From a virus: 20,687 bases of DNA. Each line of letters begins with the position of its first letter. Positions within the stretch are counted from its first letter, which is position 1. The stretch is taken from IMG/VR virus record IMGVR_UViG_3300008517_000092, positions 1 to 20,687 of that record, one strand, 5' to 3'. The notes below the pieces were generated by a model. It saw only the letters and a list, made by a program, of their open reading frames with translations, was not told where the DNA came from and did not search any database. A program made the position numbers and the translations under genes. Below, piece by piece: positions 1 to 9,500 of this stretch.

Positions 1-195
1 AGCTATAACCGAGAGAATAGTATAATCTCCGTTATTAGAAATAGAACCTGAAATGGTGATTAGATCTCCTACCATAAGCTTATTCTCTAAAAATTTGGCA
101 GCAACTTGGGTTATAGTATCTTCGCCTTCTCCACCATCCACAAAGGCGATATCGGTTCCTGTGATCTTGCCGCTGATCAAATATCCGGATTGCAT
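1..195 (-). CDS. Tail protein downstream of tape measure (N-terminal 65 residues only)
   Basis: The reading frame starts at ATG 195-193, one base after the tape-measure stop codon, and stays open to the window edge, so only the N-terminus is visible. The visible part is rich in Gly, Thr, Ile and Asn and ends with a beta-strand-like stretch (GDLITISGSISNNGDYTI). This looks like small beta domains found in phage tail and virion proteins. In siphophages the gene after the tape measure is usually the distal tail protein or a tail-tip component, so that role is inferred from position. The TMP-to-gene spacing suggests translational coupling. No specific family can be named from 65 residues. Confidence 0.6.
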   Translation of the reverse strand, partial: MQSGYLISGKITGTDIAFVDGGEGEDTITQVAAKFLENKLMVGDLITISGSISNNGDYTILSVIA

Positions 196-196
196 A

Positions 197-3100
197 TTAA
201 GCACCCCCTACCGATCTTAAATATTCACTCTCTAATGTACTACCTTCGCCTATTTTTCTATCAATGCTTTCTAAATATTTATTATATTCCGTATTATCTG
301 CGATCCTTGCATTGATTATTATTATGCTTTCCATATTAGATAACATTTCAACGGTATTGATCCTGATTGCCTGGAATTGCCCAGCTAATAACCCCGCTGT
401 CTCTTCTGTTATGCCTGCGATTGCTCCCGTCAGTCCTGTTCTTTTCGCCTCTTCTAATCCTATACCTGCGGCATCTAAAATCGCCTGCATTGTTTCCCAT
501 TGAGCTGAAGCCATATCAACCATATTTTGATATAGTCCCGCTAAAGTTTTTATTTCCTCAACTGTCAATCCGCCTCCGGATAGAATATCAAATTGTTCCA
601 TCCAATCTCTAAGGTATTGAGTAATAATAGTTTTCTTAAAAGCATCTATCATCGCTCTCTGCATCATATCTTTGAAAGTATTGGCGAATACTTCAGCAGA
701 ATCCAATCCTTCATCGAATCCTCCGGCAATAGAATCGGCAATCGTCTCTTCTGTTATACCGGCAATCTCTTTCATTAATTCTTTTGCTTCTTCTATGATG
801 TCTGGAATTGTTGTTTCTTCAAATAAATCTATACCCGCTGCCTCTGCAATTGCCAATATTTGTTGCCATTCTGTTTCTACTCTTTGGAGTGTTATTAAAT
901 ATATATCTGCTAAAAGCTTTATTTCTTCGGCTGTCAAACCACCTTCGGCAAAATGTTCAAAACTTCTATACCAACGCTCCAGATATTTTGTGAGTATAGT
1001 TCTTTTAAAGGCATCTATAATTGCCTTTTTCATCATTTCGTTAAAGGTGTCGGCAAAAACCTGGGCTGAATCTAACCCCTGGGAAAATCCTTCAGCTATA
1101 GCATCGGCAATCGCTGAAGCGGTAGTACCTGTAAGAATTTGATTATATTGCTCATTTAGATTATCTATTTCTGCATTAATATTTTGTATGGACGATAGCC
1201 ATTGTTCTATCTTTTGTTGGTCAGTTTCGCTCCAAGTCCACCAGAGGAATTGTCCATAAGCTTCTTCTTCGGCTGCGATCATGTCATTATAAGTGTCAAT
1301 TTGCTCATTGAGTAAATCAATCATATTCTGTATTGCTTCTGGTTTTGCAGTCCCTACGGCTTGATTTAATATATTTTGTTGCTCTTGTAGTTCAAGGGTA
1401 ATCTCATGTAATTCTTCTTCGAGTTCGACGACATCAGAATGATGAACAACAAATAAATTAAAGATACTACTTACGGCAGTTATTATTCCGCCCAAAATCC
1501 CGAAAATGTTACCTGTCGCAAATCCAAATGTTATCTGACCTATTCCACTAACTAAATTGGCTAAATTATTTATCATCTGACCGAGTTCTGTATCGATTTC
1601 ACCTATAGCGGTAGCCAAAGAATGTAAAAGATCCACCGTCTTATTTATTTCGTCTCTTGTGTTCTCCCAAGTATTCTTTTGTGCTTCGGCGATTTCTTTA
1701 TTAATTAATAATACGGCATCGGCATATTCTGAATATTCTATCTTCATTTCTTCCAGGAAAATTATATATTCTCCTAGTTGTTGATTATTTAATCTTTCTC
1801 CGTATTCCGCTATTTTATCATTTATTTTTTGTCTTGCTTCGCCAAATCTAACTTCTGCTATTAATTGCCTTTCTATATTTCTTAATCTATCCCGTTCATA
1901 TTTGTCATCTGTGAGTTTCAAAAGTTCATTGGTCTTTTTGTGGATCGAAATTATCTTTTCTTCAGTCGTTTGGTAAGCTTCAAGATAAGATTCCAACATA
2001 TATCTATCTTTTTCGGCTTTCTCTTTCTCTATTTTGATTATTTCATTTATTTTATCTTTTACAAAGTCAAAATATTTTTCATTAATTTTCGTTTCTTCTC
2101 CGAGTGCTTTTTTAGCTATTTCTAGCCTTTGCTTATAAGCTATATCTGTTTCCCCTATTTGTCTTTCTAAATTCTCTTTGAATATAGTCAGATTCCCTTC
2201 CGCTATCTTTTTATCGTATGTTTCATTGATTTCCAATATATTTTGGTTATGTTTTTCTACTAGTGCCAGGTATTCAGCGGATCCTTCTTTGTGATCTTCT
2301 ATTATAGCCTCAAACCTTTTCCTCTCACTATCGAGATCTTTCTCCCTTGCCTCAGTAATATAATCAAAATATTCTTCCTCTGCCTTTTTCCTCTTCTCTG
2401 TTATTTCGCTATTATATTCGGCTATATCTAGCATGATTTCTTTGGTTAATTCGGCTACTCCGCTATATTCCGATAGCATATTAGATAGAAAACCACCATA
2501 ATTTATGGCATCTTCGGCCAGTTGTGCATTATGTTCTTCAACATATTCTTCACCAAATTGGGCTACGATTTTCCAATAAGATTTATATTGATCTGCCATA
2601 TATTCTAATTTATCTTTTACGTCTTCGACTTCCTTATCGCTGATTGCAAGTACAGGGACAACTACAGGTTTTTCACGTTCTATTTCTTCTGGCTTAGTCA
2701 CAATTGGTCTCTCTTGTAATTCTATCAACCTTCTTAATGCTTCTGTTTTGGCATCTACTATAAGAGTAGTTTCTTCTATTTTAAGTCTTAGATCATTTTC
2801 TTTTAAAGTTGCGGTTTCAGTTGCGAAAGTCAGATCATTTATTAGATCTAAATATTCACTATCTTTCTTTATGATTTTATCTAATTGTGCTTCTGATAAT
2901 AATGCTCCCTTAAATCCGCCCAATTCAAGTTGTATCATTTTCTTTCGTACTCTCATTTGTCCCTGAATACTTCTTATTGCTTTATTTGAGGCATCTTCAT
3001 CTTTTTCCCATCTCATTAATTCTAGTTCCGCCTGTTTTTTCTCAACCTTTGCCCTTTCCAATTCTAATTCCATGATCTTTACGCTTAGATTAAAAGAACC

Positions 3101-4459
3101 TTCTTTAGCCAAAGTTAGGATATCGATAGAACGTGCAACCCCTTCGGCAGCAAGTCCAAGAGTGGGGAAATATATTGCCAGGGCTTCCTCTGCTGCTTTT
3201 AATTGAATCGTTTCTTCTTTAGTGAGTTTTGTCTTGCCTCTTAGATCCTCTATGGTTTTAACCAGGTTATCAATCCTGCTTTGTTTCTTATATAAAGTAT
3301 TGGTCAATTCTACATAAGTTCTTGATAATTTTGAAAGTTCATCATTAGCCCCGGACATCACATAATTAATTTGGCTGGCTATATTATTCATAAATGCAAG
3401 CATTTCATCACCGAGTGGTTTCAATTTTGCCATTATATTATTCTTCATGATAGCCCATTGATTATCAGTGGTTTCCATCATGGTCTTAAAAGCCTTTCCT
3501 GTGGCTCCTAATGAATTTTCTATCTCATATAAAGTTTTATCGAATTGTTTACCTTCACCTGTCATAACTGCAAGTAATCCGATAAGTCCTCTAACGTTGG
3601 GGAATAATGACATCAAAGCAGCTTCGTTTCCTCTCGTTGCTTCTATTATTTCATGTAAAATCGTTTTGAATCCTTTTGATTTTAATGCAGATATATCAAA
3701 CTCGATCCCTAATTCCCTGGCCTTATCTGCTGCTTCGCCTGTTCCCTTAGATACACGGAGCATAGCAGTTACTATTCCTCTGATACCGGTAGATACAATA
3801 TGCGGGGATATCTTTTTTACTGCTTCGGCATACATAGCAGCTAATTCATTGAAGGATAATCCTGCCTCTGCAGCAAGTCCCGTTACCATAGAAATAGTTG
3901 GTCCGAGTTCATCCATTTTTACTTTTCCGAGTTTTATTATGGTAAATAATTTATCGGAAATTTCTGCTGCTGTTCCGGCAGCTGCTCCATAAGCATTCAT
4001 CACATAAGTCAGGGCATCGGCAGCGGTAAATGTATCGGTAACTGTAGCAACAGCAAGTTCGGCAGAAGTCCTTAATATATTCATAGCCTCAGCCCCGTCA
4101 TAGCCAGCACTTACGATCTGGTAGAGTGCCTTTGTGAGTTTCTGGGCAGTATCTGGGACGGTCTTGGACATATCGATTATTTCCTTAGATATTCCCTTAA
4201 AATTATTTTGGACAGCTTTCGATATGGTCTGGACTTCCTTCATTGCAGTTTCAAATTCTTTGGAGAAGTTGTAGGCCTGTTTAGTCATCTTAGCAAAGAC
4301 AAGAGCGGAGCCTATCGCAAGGCCGGCAAAAATATCCATACCGGTAATAGATCTCGCAAGTCCTCTCAATATTCCCTTGGCCTGGACCGCGCCTGTCTGC
4401 AATCCCGTATTATCGATTTTTGTATGCCAATATAAGCTATCGCCTGTCATTAAAGCCAT
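197..4459 (-). CDS. Tail tape measure protein, TP901-like, 1420 aa
   Basis: Tape measure proteins fill the tail tube lumen during assembly, set tail length and help DNA delivery. Residues about 60-380 resemble the TP901-type tape-measure core: Ala-rich helices with phrases such as KALYQIVSAGYDGAEAMNIL, GPTISMVTGLAAEAGL and a later NVRGLIGLLAVMTG. Residues about 380-960 are charged, helical and coiled-coil-like. A long hydrophobic Gly/Ile/Phe-rich segment lies at about 974-1006, as is common in these proteins. The C-terminal part (about 1109-1350) is a tandem duplication, annotated separately. The start follows HNH stop codon TAA by one base, with an SD (AAGGTGG) inside the last HNH codons. 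Length suggests a tail of roughly 200 nm if about 0.15 nm per residue applies, which is an inference. Confidence 0.93.
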   Translation of the reverse strand: MALMTGDSLYWHTKIDNTGLQTGAVQAKGILRGLARSITGMDIFAGLAIGSALVFAKMTKQAYNFSKEFETAMKEVQTISKAVQNNFKGISKEIIDMSKTVPDTAQKLTKALYQIVSAGYDGAEAMNILRTSAELAVATVTDTFTAADALTYVMNAYGAAAGTAAEISDKLFTIIKLGKVKMDELGPTISMVTGLAAEAGLSFNELAAMYAEAVKKISPHIVSTGIRGIVTAMLRVSKGTGEAADKARELGIEFDISALKSKGFKTILHEIIEATRGNEAALMSLFPNVRGLIGLLAVMTGEGKQFDKTLYEIENSLGATGKAFKTMMETTDNQWAIMKNNIMAKLKPLGDEMLAFMNNIASQINYVMSGANDELSKLSRTYVELTNTLYKKQSRIDNLVKTIEDLRGKTKLTKEETIQLKAAEEALAIYFPTLGLAAEGVARSIDILTLAKEGSFNLSVKIMELELERAKVEKKQAELELMRWEKDEDASNKAIRSIQGQMRVRKKMIQLELGGFKGALLSEAQLDKIIKKDSEYLDLINDLTFATETATLKENDLRLKIEETTLIVDAKTEALRRLIELQERPIVTKPEEIEREKPVVVPVLAISDKEVEDVKDKLEYMADQYKSYWKIVAQFGEEYVEEHNAQLAEDAINYGGFLSNMLSEYSGVAELTKEIMLDIAEYNSEITEKRKKAEEEYFDYITEAREKDLDSERKRFEAIIEDHKEGSAEYLALVEKHNQNILEINETYDKKIAEGNLTIFKENLERQIGETDIAYKQRLEIAKKALGEETKINEKYFDFVKDKINEIIKIEKEKAEKDRYMLESYLEAYQTTEEKIISIHKKTNELLKLTDDKYERDRLRNIERQLIAEVRFGEARQKINDKIAEYGERLNNQQLGEYIIFLEEMKIEYSEYADAVLLINKEIAEAQKNTWENTRDEINKTVDLLHSLATAIGEIDTELGQMINNLANLVSGIGQITFGFATGNIFGILGGIITAVSSIFNLFVVHHSDVVELEEELHEITLELQEQQNILNQAVGTAKPEAIQNMIDLLNEQIDTYNDMIAAEEEAYGQFLWWTWSETDQQKIEQWLSSIQNINAEIDNLNEQYNQILTGTTASAIADAIAEGFSQGLDSAQVFADTFNEMMKKAIIDAFKRTILTKYLERWYRSFEHFAEGGLTAEEIKLLADIYLITLQRVETEWQQILAIAEAAGIDLFEETTIPDIIEEAKELMKEIAGITEETIADSIAGGFDEGLDSAEVFANTFKDMMQRAMIDAFKKTIITQYLRDWMEQFDILSGGGLTVEEIKTLAGLYQNMVDMASAQWETMQAILDAAGIGLEEAKRTGLTGAIAGITEETAGLLAGQFQAIRINTVEMLSNMESIIIINARIADNTEYNKYLESIDRKIGEGSTLESEYLRSVGGA
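370..1140 (-). repeat. Tandem duplication inside the tape measure gene (two units plus a partial third)
   Basis: Two adjacent blocks of about 120 residues are clearly homologous. Unit 1 (bases about 1140-771) contains AIADAIAEGFSQGLDSAQVF, DAFKRTILTKYLERW and EGGLTAEEIKLLADIY. Unit 2 (about 770-421) contains TIADSIAGGFDEGLDSAEVF, DAFKKTIITQYLRDW and GGGLTVEEIKTLAGLY. A third partial copy of the leading helix (AGITEETAGLLAGQF) lies at about 420-370. The copies have diverged at many positions, so this is an old protein-level duplication and not an assembly artefact. Confidence 0.88.
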
Positions 4460-4460
4460 T

Positions 4461-5078
4461 TTATTCCACCTTAACCAATATCATTTCTTTAAAATATTTT
4501 TCCCAAAAATCTCTATTAAAATTAACCTTGGTATTACAAGACCTGCAAAGTGCTATTAGATTATTTGGTAAACAATTCTTTTTGATATAGTCAATATGAT
4601 GTATAGTGAGTTTAGAAATATTCTCACATTCGGGCATACCGCATAATTGACATTTGTAACCATCTCTTTGTCTAATTAATTCTTTTAATTGTTTATTAAA
4701 TTCAGGAGAATAAGGTTCAAAAGAAATTCCACCTTGCCAACTTGAATTATTTTCACCTATAGCCGATTTACTCATCTTTAATTTTGTTTCTTTATTATGG
4801 TGAGTTCCTGTAAATCTTTTAATTATCATTAATATAAATTCTTCCGAACGTTGTTTACCTCTGTTAGCTTTGCTTATTTTTTCTTTAGTCTTTTCTGAGC
4901 AATATTTTCCTTTATTCCAAGGGATTTGTCCTTTTCTAAATTCAGTCCCTTGTGAAACATGTTTACCTAAATGAAATTCACTCATTTTTTTTAAAGTTTC
5001 GTCATTTAAATTTTCTCTCAAGTGGGCAGTTCTATTTTTTTCTATAGTTTCTTCTGTATGACGGCTTCCTTTTCTCAT
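4461..5078 (-). CDS. HNH homing endonuclease with NUMOD3 motifs, 205 aa
   Basis: This is a probable free-standing homing endonuclease. The N-terminal two thirds holds short basic NUMOD3-like DNA-binding motifs (SEKTKEKISKANRGKQRSEE at about 61-80; HNKETKLKMSKSAIG at about 95-109). The C-terminal third is an HNH domain: RQRDGYKCQLCG (zinc-binding C143 and C146), LTIHHID (H160, H161, D163), PNNLIALCRSC (N172/N173, C178, C181) and a final N near 186. It sits between the GT2 gene and the tape measure with no spare bases: its ATG directly follows the GT2 stop, and the tape-measure ATG begins one base after its own stop. Both neighbours appear complete, so it is neither inside an intron nor an intein. 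It likely cuts HNH-less relatives at this junction to spread. Confidence 0.9.
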   Translation of the reverse strand: MRKGSRHTEETIEKNRTAHLRENLNDETLKKMSEFHLGKHVSQGTEFRKGQIPWNKGKYCSEKTKEKISKANRGKQRSEEFILMIIKRFTGTHHNKETKLKMSKSAIGENNSSWQGGISFEPYSPEFNKQLKELIRQRDGYKCQLCGMPECENISKLTIHHIDYIKKNCLPNNLIALCRSCNTKVNFNRDFWEKYFKEMILVKVE

Positions 5079-6269
5079 TTATCCTTCCTTATCAATCTTT
5101 TTTTTTGTCTTCTCGGTAGCATTCCAGATATCCCATCTAATTGGCAACCTATTGTTATTCAATCCAATCCCCATATTCATATATTCTCCGGCTTTTTCGC
5201 TATTTCCCTTTTCGAATTCATAAATGGCTAACCAATTGAGAATTTCGGGGAGTACGATTTTCGAATTGTTAATTTGTAATCGTTCATATAAACTTCCCTT
5301 TGTCTTGCAAATATCGAGTGCTGTATCAAAATAATTTTTTGCCTTTTCATTGTCCCTGCCGGTCCAGTAATTTCCCAGCATCAAATATATTTGAGAGATC
5401 CTGCTCGAATAATGGCAGGCCTCTCTTTCTATCCTTTCCGCATTCTCTATGTCGTCTTTGGCCAAGTATGCCCCCACCAACTTGACAAAAACTTCAAGAA
5501 AGGAAGTCCAACCCTCATTATAATTCGCCTTTCTCATATTCTTGATCCATAATCCGCCATGGAGAATCGTATTTTCAAAATCTTTCATGACATAATATGT
5601 TTTGACTAAATGTGTCAAATTATGCAGATTATCCGGATGTTCCTTGAACTCTTTTTGGAGCATCGGCAGGCTGCGAGCCATTTTATTATCAAATAATTTT
5701 TCACCCTTTCCCCCCTGAAATAGATAGCCATAATGGTTAAAGATTATATTGGGAGCAAAAAGATATGGAGTTTTTATTTTAGGTTTATTATGAACAGACT
5801 GTTCATAGTGAAAATTATTATCATTTTTGAATATTCTTGGCTGTAGCATTTCCGAATATTGCTTTAAATCACTTACATAATAGTTATATAGCTTCACAAA
5901 TACCGTGGGCTGCTTATATTCCGGGTTCAGAATTATATCCTCTAAGGGATATAGGCACCTCTGGAGCAATTCCTCATCAGCATCGATTATCATAATCCTA
6001 TCCCCGATAGCCTTTCCGATCCCATAATTGCGGGCCTTGCTGAAATCCCAAGGGATAAATTCTTTTTTGTATATCTTGTCGGTAAACTTTTTGGCAATAT
6101 TTATCGTCCTGTCCGTTGATCCGGTATCCACTATAACCAGTTCGGTAAGTGGTTTTAATGTCTCATCATCCTTCATTTGAATAATAGGCAAGAAGGAATC
6201 CAAACATCTTTGTAAATTCGCTTCCTCATTTTTGACTATCATACATATTGATAATTTTGGTTTTTCCAT
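5079..6269 (-). CDS. GT2-family glycosyltransferase with C-terminal TPR-like region, 396 aa
   Basis: The N-terminus is a GT-A fold family 2 glycosyltransferase: LSICMIVKNEEANLQRCL at residues 6-23, ELVIVDTGSTDRT at 43-55, FSKARNYG at 76-83, and the metal/nucleotide-sugar DxD motif IDADEE (D96, D98). Residues about 205-390 form helical TPR-like pairs (for example ENAERIEREACHYSS, NEKAKNYFDTALDICK, LNWLAIYEFEKGNSEKAGEY). GT2-TPR proteins are known among bacterial protein and glycan glycosyltransferases; the SunS S-glycosyltransferase is a related architecture. No membrane segment is seen, so it should act in the cytoplasm. The start has a good SD (AAGGAGA, 6 bases upstream). It lies just downstream of a small virion-like protein and the giant Ser/Thr/Tyr-rich repeat protein. 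Virion glycosylation is an inference; donor and acceptor are unknown. Confidence 0.9.
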   Translation of the reverse strand: MEKPKLSICMIVKNEEANLQRCLDSFLPIIQMKDDETLKPLTELVIVDTGSTDRTINIAKKFTDKIYKKEFIPWDFSKARNYGIGKAIGDRIMIIDADEELLQRCLYPLEDIILNPEYKQPTVFVKLYNYYVSDLKQYSEMLQPRIFKNDNNFHYEQSVHNKPKIKTPYLFAPNIIFNHYGYLFQGGKGEKLFDNKMARSLPMLQKEFKEHPDNLHNLTHLVKTYYVMKDFENTILHGGLWIKNMRKANYNEGWTSFLEVFVKLVGAYLAKDDIENAERIEREACHYSSRISQIYLMLGNYWTGRDNEKAKNYFDTALDICKTKGSLYERLQINNSKIVLPEILNWLAIYEFEKGNSEKAGEYMNMGIGLNNNRLPIRWDIWNATEKTKKKIDKEG

Positions 6270-6284
6270 TATTTCTCCTTTTTA

Positions 6285-6572
6285 TTAATCTAAATTATCT
6301 AAAACTTCAAAATCAACCATTTCTCCATATCCCTTCCAGGCTGCTGATTCTATGTATAGTTGAATATGCCATTTTCCCACGGCATCTAAATCGCCTGCTT
6401 TCGTGGTATAAGATACACTGTCTGTCCCCTCTGCTGTAGCAGTCCATTCTCCCTTTACCCTCGTTGCGCCAGGTTTAGAATATAATATTTTCCAGACAGT
6501 AGCTGTTGATATATTACATCCAGCGTCTAATATAATTTTCGTTCCAATATCATTTTTATATATTTTACTCAT
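6285..6572 (-). CDS. Small beta-rich phage virion-associated protein, 95 aa
   Basis: This short protein alternates hydrophobic and polar residues in a way typical of a beta sandwich: YKNDIGTKIILDAG at the start, ATVWKILYSKPGA, GEWTA, then GDLDAVGKWHIQLYIES and a final FEVLDNLD. Similar small domains occur in phage tail and baseplate-associated proteins (BppU/Ig-like N-terminal modules). That resemblance is from memory of motif style only. Its ATG overlaps the stop of the repeat protein by one base (TAATG), with GGAG upstream, so the two are translationally coupled and probably act together. The exact role is unknown. Confidence 0.72.
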   Translation of the reverse strand: MSKIYKNDIGTKIILDAGCNISTATVWKILYSKPGATRVKGEWTATAEGTDSVSYTTKAGDLDAVGKWHIQLYIESAAWKGYGEMVDFEVLDNLD

Positions 6573-9500
6573 TAATCTGTCTCCAAATCAATTTTAGAAT
6601 TAAACGTAATCTCTTTCGTTATATTCGAATTAAGCGTAACCCCTCTTGTAATTCCCGAATCTAACGAAATTTCTTTTGTTATTATCGAATTTAACGCAAG
6701 CTCTTTTGTTATGTCAGAATTTAATGTAATCTCTTTTGTTATATAAGAAAGGAAAGTTATGGTTTCTTTAAATCGAAAGGCAGTTCCACTAAATGTAAAC
6801 TGTCCACTACTTACATACTCATAATCTACGCCTGCAATTTCGTAAGTACATTCGGCTTCACCCGAATAGGTTAATTCCCCACTGCTAATATAGGCAAAAC
6901 CAATTATTGTGGTCGCAATCCCTGAATAAATGAACGATCCACTACCAGTATAAGGATAAATAAAGGTAAAGGAATAAGTTGCTTCTCCTGAATAATTTAG
7001 ACTTCCATTTGTTATATAAGCAAATTCTAATTCACAAGTTCCTTCACCGCTAAAAGTAAAAGTTCCGTCTGCTAAATAAGCAAAGTTTATGGTGTAGGAC
7101 TGTATCGCAGTCCCCGAATATGAAAAACTTCCACTTGCCGTATAGCTAAAACCTAAGCTGTATAATCCCGCTCCACTAAAATTAAACGAACCGCTTCCTA
7201 CATAAGTAAAGCCAACTGTTATTGTTGCCTCTCCTGAATAGGTTAATTCTCCACTTCCCGTATATAAATAATAACGGGAATGTATTTGAGTGGCAGTTCC
7301 ATTAAAGGTAAGTGAACCACTTCCCACATATTCAAAATCCGCAATTGTTAGATAACTATATTCAGCAGCACCTGAATATATAAGCTCTCCACTGCTTATA
7401 TAAGCAAATCCAATTATTGTTATGGCAGTTCCTGAATAGGCAAAATCTCCGCTTGCTGTGTAAGTAAAATCTGTTATATAGGATTGAGTTGCTGTTCCAA
7501 AATATGCTAACGAGCCACTTCCTGTATAAGCTAATCCTAACTCATAAGAACCTGCTCCACCAAAGGCAAAACTTCCGCTTGTTATAGTAGAAAACTCAAT
7601 AGTTGTGATTGCATTACCTGAATAATTGAACGTTCCGCTTGTTGTATATAGAAAGTCAGTTTTATAAGATACTACTGCACTGCCAGAGTAAATTAAAGAA
7701 CCGCTTCCTGTATAGGCAAATCCCAAAACGCAAGTTGCACTACCCGAAAAGGCTAAACTTCCGCTACCTGTATAACTAAATCCTAAGGTGTATAATCCCG
7801 CTCCACTGTAATTAAATGAACCACTACCTGTATATTCAAAATCAGCACCAGCAATGGTATATTCACATACTGCTGCACCCGAATAAATAAAATCCCCGCT
7901 TGCTATATAGCCAAAAGAGTAAGTATGAGATTGAGTCGCTTCTCCAGAATAATTGAAATTTCCACTACCCACACAATAAAACCCTAAACTATAAGCACCT
8001 ATCCCACTATAATTAAAAGAGCCTGTTCCTACCGTGATAAAATTCTTACTATGAGTTTGGATTGCAGTTCCACTAAAGACACAAGATCCACTACCTATTT
8101 GGGAGAATCCAACAGAATAAGTTGCTTCTCCGCTAAATGTCAAAGAACCGTCTGCTACATAACTAAAATTGCGTGTATAAGATTGCTCGGCAACTCCTGA
8201 ATAGGCAAGTTCCCCGCTTCCTGTAAACAAGAAATCGCATAGATAGGAAAAGATTGCTTCTCCTGAATATATAAGTTCACCAACCGCTGTAGATAAAAAA
8301 TCACGTGTATAAGTTACAACTGCCTCGCCAGAATATGCTAATGAACCACTGCCCACAAAAGAAAGACCAACAATTATTACCGCACTACCAGAAAAGGCTA
8401 AACTTCCACTACCTGCAGTTAGATAATCTTTTGAATATACATAAACAGCACTGCCAGAATAAGATAACTGACCGCTTGCTATAATTAGATAATTTCTTGT
8501 ATGAGATTGAGTGGCAGTTCCTGAATAAATAAGCTCTCCAGTCCCTGTATATTCAAACTCACCCCCTGCACTTGCTGCCTCAATAATCACCGTAGCCGCT
8601 GCCCAATCTCTCGATGTCGATGTAAATACTGCTGTGCCTGTGTTGCCTGCGCCTTCCAATGTTCCACTACTTAAAAAATCCGTTTCATATACTCTTGCGA
8701 GAAGGCTGCCACTTTCGTCAGGATTATAAAATTTTATTCTCATTGCTGTTACTGTTTGAGTACCAGCAGGAATTTCTTTTTCTACCCATTCTATGTCTGC
8801 AAAAGCACCTTCATAAATATTATGCCAATCATCAGAATAATAGACATCTACACTTATCTGTGATAGATATATTGCACTATAATCTGCCATAAATCTTATT
8901 TTATTACAACTTATAGCAGAAATAGTAAGTGTTAAATAAGGAGACCAACCAAGATTCGGTATACCATAATATAGAGTGGAGGTTTCAGTATCTTCATCAT
9001 AAGCCCTGTATTCAGTATTCCAGCCTGTTTCATCAAATCCAGTAGGTGATACCCATACATCAAAAGTGGTCTTATCTCCCCCAGCACCACCGATATCATT
9101 AGCTTGAATAGCGTTAAATCTTTCTTCTAATTGTGCAGGAGTTTCATAATCATTATCATCACTGTCAATACCCATAACCTGTAAGACTAAACTGCCTGCC
9201 GTTAAATCGGTAAATTCTACTGAAGGTGCAGTCGGAGTTGCACTGTCTCCTGTTGCAATGCCCGAATTGTGAATAGGTGTAAGTGCCTTAACGCCCTTAT
9301 AACATATTATTTCACCTATCCAATCTTCACTATCACCATTCCAAGTATATTCCGTTGTTTGGTTTGCGTCTCCTGCCTCTGCCCATTTCCAAGCTATATA
9401 TAAAGTGGTTGCTCCATTGGCTATGTTATTAAAGACCATATTCCAATCGCCATAAGAACCAGTTTCTAATATTGCAACATCGTCATCTTTGCTTATGTAA

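Noticed and set aside
672-3992. Plus-strand frames of 156 and 174 codons opposite the tape measure
   Set aside because: They are low-complexity Ser/Ala/Ile mirrors of a repetitive minus-strand gene, without good ribosome sites, and every supported gene runs on the minus strand.
6575-8557. CRISPR-like array of regular DNA repeats
   Set aside because: The units are in-frame coding repeats with no unique spacers, diverged more in DNA than in protein, and no cas genes are present.
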